Assembly: GCF_029223585.1 (NCBI RefSeq) | Contig: NZ_CP119423.1 | Location: 682,001-746,000 of the forward strand | Direction of reading: 5' to 3' | Source of the DNA: Photobacterium sp. DA100 | Lineage (GTDB): Bacteria > Pseudomonadota > Gammaproteobacteria > Enterobacterales > Vibrionaceae | DNA length: 64,000 bases | Shown here: in pieces, positions 56,440 through 64,000 of the stretch | How positions within the stretch are numbered: the first letter of the stretch is position 1 | How the letters are laid out: each line of letters starts with the position of its first letter | Made by a program: the position numbers and the translations under genes | Notes under the pieces: generated by a model | Database searches by the model: none | Told to the model about the DNA's origin: nothing | The model's input: only the letters and a program-made list of their open reading frames with translations

Positions 56440-56508
56440 TTATTGAAAGGTTAACAGCAGTGCGAGCGTCACGCACACACACAGGATATTTATTTGGCGC
56501 AATGTCAT
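56440..56508 (-). CDS. Possible 22-residue hydrophobic peptide
   Basis: On the minus strand ATG 56508 opens a 22-codon frame (MTLRQINILCVCV then TLALLLTFQ) ending at TAA, with AAGGTG about six bases upstream. The peptide is one short hydrophobic helix. A Rho-independent terminator follows directly, which supports a discrete small transcript. No homologue is recognised. The flanking gap up to 56805 holds an inverted repeat at 56585-56610 and no other gene. Confidence 0.5.
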   Translation of the reverse strand: MTLRQINILCVCVTLALLLTFQ

Positions 56509-56584
56509 CGTCACACCTTTTTTCTTTTCTGTCGCGGAACGGTTATTGGGACAAGAAGGACTGGTAGGGAACAACCTTCAATTT

Positions 56585-56610
56585 ACACTGCAAGCTTAAC
56601 TGTGCAGTGT
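56585..56610. repeat. Inverted repeat in the cnoX-SDR gap
   Basis: ACACTGCA (56585-56592) and TGCAGTGT (56603-56610) are perfect inverted arms separated by ten bases. There is no T run on either side. It could be a regulator binding site upstream of the 22-codon frame or an mRNA stem. Confidence 0.4.
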
Positions 56611-56805
56611 GACACAAATATTACATTTCTTGCTTTTTTTGGCTAAAACCGTACTTCCGCTCAGCTATTCAGTGTTTTTCAAGGTTTGTTTCTTGTCAGT
56701 GGTGTTTTTTTGATCCCGATAAGTTGTAAGTGTTTTGTTTTACTGTTTGATTTTCAAACACCGTTGGTTCGACGTCTTCGCCGTTCTATCCGGCTTTTCG
56801 ACGAA

Positions 56806-57654
56806 TTAGTCACTTTTTATTAACAATGAATCGAGCAGACGGGTAGGTAAAATGCACCGTAGGAAGCCGAAAATGTACGTTGGCTGGGTAACATAATATC
56901 GTGCCTTTGGTTCATCGGTTGCCATAATGGATTGCAGGGGCTGTAAAACCGCTTCAGGGCCGAGGGTGAACTTGCTCAATGGTGAGGCTTTGCCGAGCCG
57001 GTCGAGTGTGTTCTGGTAGCTGGCCAAGTGGCGTGAGCGTGGCATATCGATATGCTGCTCGAATTTTGCCTTGGCATTGGCCCGGAACTGGCTTTCGATA
57101 GGGCCGGGTTCGATCAAGCTGACTTTTATGGGGGTGTTGGCGAGCTCGAGGCGAAGGGTATCGGTATAGCCTTCCAGGGCGAATTTGCTGGCGTTGTAGG
57201 CACCGCGGTATTTCATTGCCACCAGGCCCAGTACCGAGCTGTTCTGGACGATTTTCCCGCGGCCTTGTGCCAGCATCACAGGGATCACCAGCCTTGTCAG
57301 GTGGTGCCAGCCGAACAGGTTGCTTTCAAATTGCTGGCGCAGGGCATGGGTTGGCAGATCTTCGAGTGCGCCGGGTTGGCCGTAGGCTGCGTTGTTGAAC
57401 AGTATGTCCAAGCTGCCGCCGGTGATGGCGAGGGCGGCGGCAAAGCCCTGTTCAATGGAGGCTTCGTTATCCATGTCGATCCTAACGCAAGGCAAGCCTT
57501 CTTGGTTTAACTTTTCGACATCGCTCTGTCGGCGGCAACTGGCGATAACCTGGTGGCCTTGCTGGTGCAGAGCTTTGGCACAGTAGTAACCGATGCCGCT
57601 GCTGCAGCCGGTGATTAGAATGCGAAGGGGGGTGCTGGGCATAGTCGAGGCCAT
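56806..57654 (-). CDS. Short-chain dehydrogenase/reductase (YbbO-like)
   Basis: The 282-residue SDR has the cofactor motif TGCSSGIG, the NNAAYG motif, an active-site Ser in QNSSVLGLV, and the catalytic YNASK. The C-terminal part after LGPEAV matches E. coli YbbO. Substrates of the family vary; aldehyde or fatty-aldehyde reduction has been suggested for YbbO. The start is uncertain: ATGs at 57654 and 57642 are both possible, and a longer frame to 57729 overlaps tesA. It lies 19 bases behind tesA. Confidence 0.88.
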   Translation of the reverse strand: MASTMPSTPLRILITGCSSGIGYYCAKALHQQGHQVIASCRRQSDVEKLNQEGLPCVRIDMDNEASIEQGFAAALAITGGSLDILFNNAAYGQPGALEDLPTHALRQQFESNLFGWHHLTRLVIPVMLAQGRGKIVQNSSVLGLVAMKYRGAYNASKFALEGYTDTLRLELANTPIKVSLIEPGPIESQFRANAKAKFEQHIDMPRSRHLASYQNTLDRLGKASPLSKFTLGPEAVLQPLQSIMATDEPKARYYVTQPTYIFGFLRCILPTRLLDSLLIKSD

Positions 57655-57673
57655 TCCTTGTCGAGTTGTTGGG

Positions 57674-58273
57674 TTAGAGGTGTGGGGCAATTTCTTTGGC
57701 CATGAAGCTGGCGATCCAGGGCTGGGCATCAGGCTTGGGGTGCAAACCGTCGTCCATCATCCACTCCTGCTTGAGTATGATGTGTTCGAGGAAGAAGGGC
57801 AGCAGCGGGATGTCCAGTTTGTTGCTGATCTCTTGGTACACTTTGGCAAACTGATCACTGTAGCGCTTGCCGTAATTTGGCGGCACAGCGATTTGCATCA
57901 GCAGCGGATAGGCACCTGCCTGCTCAATCTGGGTGATCATCTCACCCAGATTATTGCGTATAGTTGTAGGAGGAAAGCCTCTAAGCCCGTCGTTGGCTCC
58001 CAGCTCAATCAAGACAAAATCTGGTTGGTGCTGCTCGAGCAGGCGGGGAAGCCTGGCCATCCCGTTGCCTGTGGTGTCGCCGGAGATACTGGCGTTGACC
58101 ACTGTTACGTTATGGCCATATTTTTCGAGCTCAGAATCCAACAGACTCGGCCAACTCTGCTCGGCCTGCATCTGGTAACCGGCACTGAGGCTGTCGCCCA
58201 GTACCAGCAGGGTGGCGGCGAAACTGTGCTGAGTAAAAACAAGCAAAAAGATGACTGAAAGGAATCGCATCAT
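57674..58273 (-). CDS. tesA: Multifunctional thioesterase/lysophospholipase/arylesterase TesA
   Basis: TesA is a periplasmic SGNH hydrolase. The 199-residue precursor has a signal peptide (MMRFLSVIFLLVFTQHSFA). The catalytic residues are S28 (LLVLGDSLS), N94 (LGANDG) and D175-GL-H178. The frame is open far upstream, but homology begins at MMRFLS; ATGs at 58273 and 58270 are possible. Its start region overlaps the divergent ybbA start codon, an unusually tight arrangement. Confidence 0.94.
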   Translation of the reverse strand: MMRFLSVIFLLVFTQHSFAATLLVLGDSLSAGYQMQAEQSWPSLLDSELEKYGHNVTVVNASISGDTTGNGMARLPRLLEQHQPDFVLIELGANDGLRGFPPTTIRNNLGEMITQIEQAGAYPLLMQIAVPPNYGKRYSDQFAKVYQEISNKLDIPLLPFFLEHIILKQEWMMDDGLHPKPDAQPWIASFMAKEIAPHL

Positions 58274-58946
58274 GTCTACATCCGTGATTAAAGCTGTATC
58301 AGTGTCCAAGCAGGTAACGACAGCATCATCGTCTCTCACCATTTTGCAGGATGTTTCGCTCGAGGTCGAGCAAGGTGAGGCAATTGCCCTGGTGGGAGTG
58401 TCCGGTGCCGGGAAATCGACTCTCATGACGTTGCTGGCCGGCCTCGATATTCCCAGCCAGGGGAGCATCGAGCTGCTGGGCAAGCCGCTGGCAGCCATGG
58501 ATGATGAAGCCCGCGCCGCATTGCGCAGCGACAGCATTGGCTTTGTGTTCCAGAGTTTCTTGTTGATCCCATCCCTGTCGGCGCTGGAAAACGTGATGCT
58601 GCCAGCCATCATCAAGGGTGAGGCCGCCGACGAGGGGCGGGCCCGAGAGCTGCTCGACAAGGTCGGGCTGACCGGGCGTGAAATTCATTTGCCGGCGCAG
58701 CTGTCGGGTGGGGAACAGCAGCGGGTGGCGCTGGCAAGGGCATTCATGACCCGGCCCAAGGTGCTGTTTGCCGATGAGCCGACCGGTAACCTGGACCAAC
58801 ATACCGCCGCCAATATTATCGAGCTGCTGTTTGCCCTCAACCGCGATCACGGTACAACCTTGGTGCTGGTTACCCATGATCCCCAGCTGGCACAGCGCTG
58901 CGATAGAACCCTGATGCTCGAGAGTGGGAGCCTGGTAGCCGCATGA
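58272..58946 (+). CDS. ybbA: ABC transporter ATP-binding protein YbbA
   Basis: The 224-residue ATPase has Walker A GVSGAGKST, signature LSGGEQQRVALARA, Walker B VLFADEPTGNLD and the His switch VLVTHD. It belongs to the LolD/MacB-type subfamily. I chose ATG 58272, with AAGGA eight bases upstream; an ATG at 58251 lies inside tesA. The stop overlaps the ybbP start by four bases. E. coli YbbA pairs with YbbP and, by gene position, with TesA, suggesting lipid or lipoprotein-related export. Confidence 0.94.
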   Translation: MSTSVIKAVSVSKQVTTASSSLTILQDVSLEVEQGEAIALVGVSGAGKSTLMTLLAGLDIPSQGSIELLGKPLAAMDDEARAALRSDSIGFVFQSFLLIPSLSALENVMLPAIIKGEAADEGRARELLDKVGLTGREIHLPAQLSGGEQQRVALARAFMTRPKVLFADEPTGNLDQHTAANIIELLFALNRDHGTTLVLVTHDPQLAQRCDRTLMLESGSLVAA

Positions 58947-61399
58947 CAGAAATGACAGATATCCAATCCGATTCCCCATCAGTTAACCGCTCGATGCTGC
59001 TCAGGTGGAGCTGGCGCGAGTTGTGGCACGGCCAGTTGTGGCCGGTGGCTGTTGCCCTGACCCTGATCATTGCCTGTGTCTTTGCCCTTGCCGCCTTGGT
59101 CGTGCGGGTTGAGAAGATCATGGTGGATCAGGGGCGATCCATGATTGCTGCCGATTTGGTCTTCAGATCGGCTAATCCTGTCGATGGGCAATTGCTCGAA
59201 GAGGCGGCGCGACTGGGGCTGGTGGTGTCCCAGCAAGTACGTTTTGGCACCATGGCGTTCAGTGATGAGGCGATGCAGCTGGTCAGTGTCAAAAGTGTCG
59301 AGAGTGACTTTCCGCTGCGGGGCGAACTCGAGCTGAAAAGCCCCTCAGGTCTCCGCCATCAGGTTCAGCCCGGTGAGCTGTGGCTTGCCGAGCGCTTGTT
59401 AGATTTATTGAAGGTCACGCCCGGTGATGTGCTGGCTATTGGCGATGCCGAGCTCAAGGTGAGTGGAATTATCGTGCAAGAGCCAGAATTGTCGTTCAAC
59501 CCGTTTAGCCAGATGCCGGCGGTTCTCATTCATGCTGATGACTTGGACAGTACCGGGGCAATCCAGCCGGGTAGCCGGGTTCAGTACCGGGCGTATTTCA
59601 CCGGCGCAGATAGCCAGCTCAAGGCATTGCAGAAGCAAGTGGAGCTTGAGCCCGGGCAGCGCTGGTTGAGTGAAACTTCACAGGGGCGCACCGGCGATGT
59701 GATTGAAAAAGCCCGCCAGTACCTATCACTGACTCTAATTCTGGTGATTCTGATGGCGACGGCAACCTTGGTGCTGACGTGCATGCACTATGCCTCGACG
59801 AGGACCGAAGTGGTCGCGATGATGAAGAGCCTCGGCGCCAGCAAAAAGTGGCTGTGGCAGTGGCTGGCCCGCCAGTTGGCCATGCTGTTTGCCGTGGCCC
59901 TGGTGGCGGGGGTGATGATCGGGGCCGTGCTGGAATATTTGCTGCGCGTTCCGCTGGTGGATGTGCTGCCGGATCCCTTGCCGGGGATAGGTATTATGCC
60001 GCTGGTGGTGAGTGTTATGGTCGCTTTGCTGGTCGCGGTGCCGGGGATGGGGATGCCGCTGCTGCGGCTGGTTGATGCGCCTGCTATTTCGGTGATACAG
60101 CGAACGGACAACTGGCAAAGCAGCAACAAGGGGTACGCATTGGCCCTGTTGCCATTGGCGGCTGGGCTGTTGTGGCTGGGCAGCAACGGGCTGATGTGGC
60201 TAACCTTGCTGGGGCTGGCCGCTATCCTGGTGGTTCTTGCCGTGGTTGGGGTGTCTATTGTCCGGGGATTGAAGCGGGGCCGCTGGGGGCCGGCGATTAC
60301 CCTGGCGCTGAGCCGAATCAATCGCAGCCCGATCGCAACCGGTGCCCAGCTGGCCGCCCTGACCAGCTCGCTGATGCTGCTTACGGTGATCTGGCTGTTG
60401 CGCTCTGATCTACTGGCTGACTGGCAGCAAACCCTGCCGGCGGATGCGCCGAATGTCTTTGCCCTCAACATCAGCCCGGCGCAGCAGTCGGCGTATCTTA
60501 ACCACCTGGATCAGCAGCAGGTGATGCGCTCCGATAGCTATCCGGTGATCCGTGGCCGGATAACGCACATCAATCAAGAGGATTTGCTGGTCCGGGCGCA
60601 GCAGGGAAACCGGGAGCAGGATGAATCGCTGCGTCGCGAGCTCAACTTCACCTGGCGTGACGCCCTGCCTGTTCACAACCAGCTGGTTGCTGGTGAGTGG
60701 GGCCGGGAAAGTGGGGTCTCGGTCGAGTCCGGTATTGCCGAGCGGCTGGGGATTCAGGTGGGTGATACTCTGGCGTTCAATGTCAACAGCCAGCCGTTCA
60801 GTGCCAAGGTCACCAGTATTCGCGAGGTCGAATGGCGCAACATGCGGCCCAATTTCTATTTTATCTTTACCCCGGATGTGATGGCTAAGCTGCCCGCAAC
60901 CTGGTTGGTCAGTTTCCGGATTGAAGCGGACCAGCAGGCGGTGATCAATCAGCTCGGCCGGGACTACCCAACGGTTACCTTGCTGGATCTGCGCACCATG
61001 GCCACCCGCATCCAAGGTGTTATGCAACAAGTATCGCTTTCGCTGTCGGTGTTGGCGGGGCTGGGGGTTGTCAGCGGCCTGTTGCTGGTCATGACCTTAC
61101 TGCGCCTGAGCTTGGCTCAGCGCAGGGATGAAATCCGTCTCTACCGTACTTTGGGGGCCAGCCGCAAACGGGTATCGGCGACCGTGTGGGGCGAGTATGG
61201 GATCATGGCAATGCTCGCCGGTGTAATGGCGGCCGCTGGAGCCGAAACCGTGGTGGCGGTGTTGGTGAAGTGGGGCTTCGCGTTACCGGTAAGCTGGCAC
61301 CCCGGGGTATGGCTGGTGGTACCGTTGCTCTCGTTGCTGCTGGTGGTGCTTATCATCCGCTCGATGATAAACAGCCTGCTGCTACCGATCCGCGGTTGA
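58943..61399 (+). CDS. ybbP: FtsX-like ABC permease YbbP
   Basis: The 818-residue permease has an N-terminal membrane segment, a periplasmic MacB-like domain, FtsX-type membrane segments in the middle (about 265-430), a second periplasmic part and a C-terminal FtsX block. The conserved segments MKSLGASKKWLWQWLARQL and LYRTLGASRKRVSATVWGEY mark the two repeats. Such permeases act on lipoproteins or envelope lipids rather than as classical importers. It is coupled to ybbA by ATGA. Confidence 0.93.
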   Translation: MTEMTDIQSDSPSVNRSMLLRWSWRELWHGQLWPVAVALTLIIACVFALAALVVRVEKIMVDQGRSMIAADLVFRSANPVDGQLLEEAARLGLVVSQQVRFGTMAFSDEAMQLVSVKSVESDFPLRGELELKSPSGLRHQVQPGELWLAERLLDLLKVTPGDVLAIGDAELKVSGIIVQEPELSFNPFSQMPAVLIHADDLDSTGAIQPGSRVQYRAYFTGADSQLKALQKQVELEPGQRWLSETSQGRTGDVIEKARQYLSLTLILVILMATATLVLTCMHYASTRTEVVAMMKSLGASKKWLWQWLARQLAMLFAVALVAGVMIGAVLEYLLRVPLVDVLPDPLPGIGIMPLVVSVMVALLVAVPGMGMPLLRLVDAPAISVIQRTDNWQSSNKGYALALLPLAAGLLWLGSNGLMWLTLLGLAAILVVLAVVGVSIVRGLKRGRWGPAITLALSRINRSPIATGAQLAALTSSLMLLTVIWLLRSDLLADWQQTLPADAPNVFALNISPAQQSAYLNHLDQQQVMRSDSYPVIRGRITHINQEDLLVRAQQGNREQDESLRRELNFTWRDALPVHNQLVAGEWGRESGVSVESGIAERLGIQVGDTLAFNVNSQPFSAKVTSIREVEWRNMRPNFYFIFTPDVMAKLPATWLVSFRIEADQQAVINQLGRDYPTVTLLDLRTMATRIQGVMQQVSLSLSVLAGLGVVSGLLLVMTLLRLSLAQRRDEIRLYRTLGASRKRVSATVWGEYGIMAMLAGVMAAAGAETVVAVLVKWGFALPVSWHPGVWLVVPLLSLLLVVLIIRSMINSLLLPIRG

Positions 61400-61460
61400 T
61401 GGCTGTCAACCGCGCGTTCCCCCGTCGATAGGGGAACGTGTCGTTGAGTGGCACAAAGCG

Positions 61461-62369
61461 TCAGGCGGCGACAATATCCGTCAGTGCCGCCTCAATAGTA
61501 CGGAAACGGAAAGCAAAACCCAGGGCTTCCAGCTTGTGGGGAATGGCTCGCTGTCCCTCCAGCAGTAGCGAGGAGGCCTCGCCCAGCGCCAATTTGAGCA
61601 CGAAAGCGGGCGTGAACAGGATATGCGGCCGGTGCAGGGCCTTGGCCAGTGACTGGCTGAACACCTTGTTGGTGACGGGGAGTGGAGCTGTCAGATTGAA
61701 GGCGCCGCTGGCCGATGGGGTCTCGAGCAGAAACACAATTGCCGCCACCATGTCCTGCAGGTGGATCCAGGGGGTGTATTGCTTGCCGTTGCCGATTGGG
61801 CCGCCAAGCCCGAGCTGGTAAGGCGGCAGCATTTTGGCCAGTGCGCCGCCATGCTTGCCCAGTACAATGCCGGTGCGGATCAGGCAAACCCGGGTTTGCT
61901 CGCTGTCAGCCTCCATGGCAATTTCCTCCCAGCGCCGGCAGACCCGGTGGGCGAAGTCATCGCTGGACACATGCTCGCTGATGGCAAAGGACTCGTCGAT
62001 GAGCGCTTCTTTTTGGTCACCGTAGATCCCCACGGCCGAGCCGCTGATGAAGGTATGAGGTGGTTGGCTGCTGGCCTGGATTTTATCGACCAGTTGCTGG
62101 GTCAGTGTCCAGCGGCTTTGGCAGATCCGGTCTTTTTGCTGTTGGCTCCAGCGTTTGTTGATGATCGGCTCGCCGGCAAGGTTAATCACGGCATCAAAGC
62201 CATCAAGGTTGTCGAACTGGTCTAGGGAGGCAACGGCATTGATCCTGTCGCCCAGGGTTTGGCTGGCCTTGGCCGGATTGCGGCTCAAAACGGTAACCTC
62301 ATGCTCAGTCAGGGCATTGATTAAGGCCGAGCCGATAAAACCTGTGCCGCCGGTCACTAATATCTTCAT
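61461..62369 (-). CDS. yfcH: TIGR01777-family NAD-dependent epimerase-like protein (YfcH)
   Basis: The 302-residue protein opens with the Rossmann motif MKILVTGGTGFIGSAL and has the family segments INLAGEPI and FISGSAVGIYGD, followed by the C-terminal DUF1731-type end. GAGGAGAAGC lies directly before the ATG at 62369, so I chose this start over the one at 62420. The substrate is unknown. It is convergent with ybbP. Confidence 0.92.
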   Translation of the reverse strand: MKILVTGGTGFIGSALINALTEHEVTVLSRNPAKASQTLGDRINAVASLDQFDNLDGFDAVINLAGEPIINKRWSQQQKDRICQSRWTLTQQLVDKIQASSQPPHTFISGSAVGIYGDQKEALIDESFAISEHVSSDDFAHRVCRRWEEIAMEADSEQTRVCLIRTGIVLGKHGGALAKMLPPYQLGLGGPIGNGKQYTPWIHLQDMVAAIVFLLETPSASGAFNLTAPLPVTNKVFSQSLAKALHRPHILFTPAFVLKLALGEASSLLLEGQRAIPHKLEALGFAFRFRTIEAALTDIVAA

Positions 62370-62588
62370 GCTTCTCCTCTGAGGCAACGCCTTTACCCGT
62401 CTTGGTATAATTCTGAGCATAAGTATAGCTAAACCAAAGGGTTGTTAGCGCGAACAATCTTCTTTATGACATATGGTTATGTGTGCTAGCTCTCGTGTTG
62501 GTGCATAAAAGTTGTGTCTAATTGTTAATGAGGAGTACCTTGAAGGTATACCCTTAATTCAACGGCCGTGCGACAACCTGGAGGTGGA

Positions 62589-63323
62589 ATGTCATTTGTG
62601 CTCGTCCTGCTGAAAGCCCTGTTGTCCAGTCTGCGTGATTTGCTGCCGATCATCTTGGTTATTGGCTTCTTCCAAATGGTTGTCCTTCAGCAACCTCTGC
62701 CACAGCTAGGACCGATACTGGTTGGCCTGGCGTTTGTGGTGGTCGGCTTGACCCTGTTTGTCTTCGGGCTGGAAATGGGGCTGTTTCCCATCGGCGAGTC
62801 GATGGCACACTCCTTTGCCAGCAAGGGCAGTGTGTGGTGGTTGTTGCTGTTTGCCTTCTGTTTGGGGTTCGGCACGACGATTGCCGAGCCGGCATTGACT
62901 GCCGTTGCGGCGGAGGCTGCCAAGGTGGCCGCCGAAGGGGGCTTGATAGCTGCCGGTGCTGAAAGCCAGCAGAGCTATGCGACCGGCTTGCGCCTGACTG
63001 TTGCCCTATCGGTAGGGATTGCCATTATGCTCGGGGTGACACGTATACTAAAAGGATGGCCCATTCACCGGATGATCATCGGCGGCTACTTGATGGTGAT
63101 GTTGATGACGTGGTTCGCTCCGCCGGCGATTGTCGGGATCGCCTATGATTCAGGCGGCGTGACGACTTCGACCATTACTGTCCCCTTAGTCGCGGCTTTG
63201 GGGGTCGGGTTGGCCTCCTCCATCAAAGGACGCAATCCGATCGTCGACGGGTTTGGCCTGATCGCTTTTGCCTCGCTGACCCCGATGATATTCGTGATGG
63301 CCTACGGCATGCTGGTGCACTAG
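62589..63323 (+). CDS. DUF1538 membrane protein, first of a pair
   Basis: The 244-residue protein has about six to seven hydrophobic segments. It matches the DUF1538 pattern: [38 protein letters not shown] and [23 protein letters not shown] lies just before the ATG at 62589. The next gene has the same motifs, so the two probably form a two-subunit transporter-like complex. The transported substrate is unknown. Confidence 0.9.
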   Translation: MSFVLVLLKALLSSLRDLLPIILVIGFFQMVVLQQPLPQLGPILVGLAFVVVGLTLFVFGLEMGLFPIGESMAHSFASKGSVWWLLLFAFCLGFGTTIAEPALTAVAAEAAKVAAEGGLIAAGAESQQSYATGLRLTVALSVGIAIMLGVTRILKGWPIHRMIIGGYLMVMLMTWFAPPAIVGIAYDSGGVTTSTITVPLVAALGVGLASSIKGRNPIVDGFGLIAFASLTPMIFVMAYGMLVH

Positions 63324-63332
63324 GAGGCAGGG

Positions 63333-64000
63333 ATGACAGAGCTGAACGGTATTGTGCCCCACTTTTTCGCTACCCTGCTGATGACAGTACGCGATGTCCT
63401 GCCGATTGCGGTGATTATTTTTGGCTTTCAATTGGCCGTACTGCGTCGTCCGGTGACCCATTGGCCCAGAGTCGCGCTGGGGTTTGTCTATGTCGTGGTA
63501 GGCTTGTCGCTGTTCCTGCTCGGACTTGAGCTGGCGCTGTTTCCGTTGGGCGAGTCAATGGCCGCACAGCTAACGGCGATGGATTTCTTGTTTGACAGTG
63601 GTGAGGGGATCCCGGCGACGATCCCCTGGACCCAGTACTACTGGGTCTATCTGTTCGCGGCGGCGATTGGGTTCAGTACCACCATCGCCGAGCCCTCCCT
63701 GATTGCAGTGGCCATAAAAGCCAACCAGGTATCGGGGGGAGCTATCAGTGTCAACGGCTTGCGTATTGCCGTGGCATTGGGGGTGGCGGTCGGAATCGCC
63801 CTTGGCAGCTACCGGATAGTGGCCGGCGATCCGCTCCACTATTACATCTTGGCGGGATACTGCGTGGTGGTGGTGCAGACCTACTTTGCACCGAAAATGA
63901 TTGTTCCCTTGGCCTATGACTCTGGCGGGGTGACGACATCGACGGTCACGGTGCCGATAGTGACGGCATTGGGGCTCGGGCTGGCCTCCACCGTGCCGGG
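63333..64000 (+). CDS. DUF1538 membrane protein, second of a pair (runs off the window)
   Basis: ATG 63333, with GGAGGCAGG just upstream, opens a frame that continues through the window end (222 codons seen). It repeats the first gene's motifs: VLPIAVIIFGFQ, GLELALFPLGESMA, IGFSTTIAEPSL and [15 protein letters not shown]. Nine bases separate it from the first gene's stop, so they are co-transcribed. The C-terminal end is not seen. Confidence 0.88.
   Translation, partial: MTELNGIVPHFFATLLMTVRDVLPIAVIIFGFQLAVLRRPVTHWPRVALGFVYVVVGLSLFLLGLELALFPLGESMAAQLTAMDFLFDSGEGIPATIPWTQYYWVYLFAAAIGFSTTIAEPSLIAVAIKANQVSGGAISVNGLRIAVALGVAVGIALGSYRIVAGDPLHYYILAGYCVVVVQTYFAPKMIVPLAYDSGGVTTSTVTVPIVTALGLGLASTVP

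Noticed and set aside
61414..61437. Hairpin between ybbP and yfcH as a terminator
   Set aside because: The 8-bp stem has no T run on either strand, so I do not list it as a terminator.

Overview
The window looks like a chromosomal segment of a marine gammaproteobacterium of the family Vibrionaceae, most likely Photobacterium or a near relative. Three things point there. The gene order matches housekeeping blocks of Vibrio and E. coli. Vibrionaceae-type genes are present (a NutA-like lipoprotein 5'-nucleotidase, SirB1/SirB2 next to kdsA, a DUF3149 micro-protein). The tRNA genes are extravagantly amplified, as known for Photobacterium. The genus call is inference; the family call is firmer.

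Layout. (1) 1-23.6 kb is core envelope and translation genes, mostly on the minus strand: dapA end and bamC (+), then lipB-lipA, ybeD, dacA, a mrdA-rodA-rlpA/rlmH/rsfS cell-wall cluster, lptE-holA, leuS, ybeL (+), a SYLF-domain lipid-binding gene, and the miaB-phoH-ybeY-corC-lnt series, then mtgA and ubiF (+). (2) 23.7-26.9 kb is one minus-strand array of 26 tRNA genes: 13 Leu(UAG), 8 Gln(UUG) and 5 Met(CAU). It has one strong stringent-type promoter, two terminators, and clear tandem-duplication periods (230, 342, 391 and about 494 bp). (3) 27-37.2 kb holds ychF, pth, prs, ispE, lolB (-) diverging from hemA-prfA-prmC-sirB2-sirB1-kdsA (+), the same arrangement as in E. coli. (4) 37.4-47.6 kb is more accessory: an HAAAP amino-acid transporter, an amino-acid-type dCache chemoreceptor, an NhaC-family transporter behind tandem MetJ boxes (predicted methionine uptake), nutA, ybaK, a LysR/LysE pair, smrA and a DUF3149 micro-protein. 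(5) 47.9-50.7 kb is a tRNA-Pro array. Normal tRNA-Pro(UGG) genes alternate with 103-nt aberrant copies carrying two hairpin-like insertions, and a group II intron sits directly behind the array terminator. (6) 50.8-61.4 kb resembles the E. coli ybaP-copA-cueR-ybbN-ybbO-tesA-ybbA-ybbP region. It contains a four-HMA copper ATPase, a 40-codon membrane gene right behind it, and CueR-type operators. (7) 61.4-64 kb has yfcH and a tandem pair of DUF1538 membrane genes; the second runs off the window.

How the genes work together. Region 1 joins peptidoglycan elongation (PBP2, RodA, PBP5, RlpA, MtgA), outer-membrane assembly (BamC, LptE, LolB, Lnt) and ribosome quality functions (RsfS, RlmH, YbeY, MiaB). 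Region 4 suggests sensing and import of amino acids. Region 6 is copper export with its sensor plus thioredoxin-like and lipase/ABC functions. The most unusual sequence is the aberrant tRNA-Pro series with its intron, followed by the very large Leu/Gln/Met tRNA array, the MetJ-box transporter, and three small proteins (46, 40 and 22 codons) that standard gene calling could miss.
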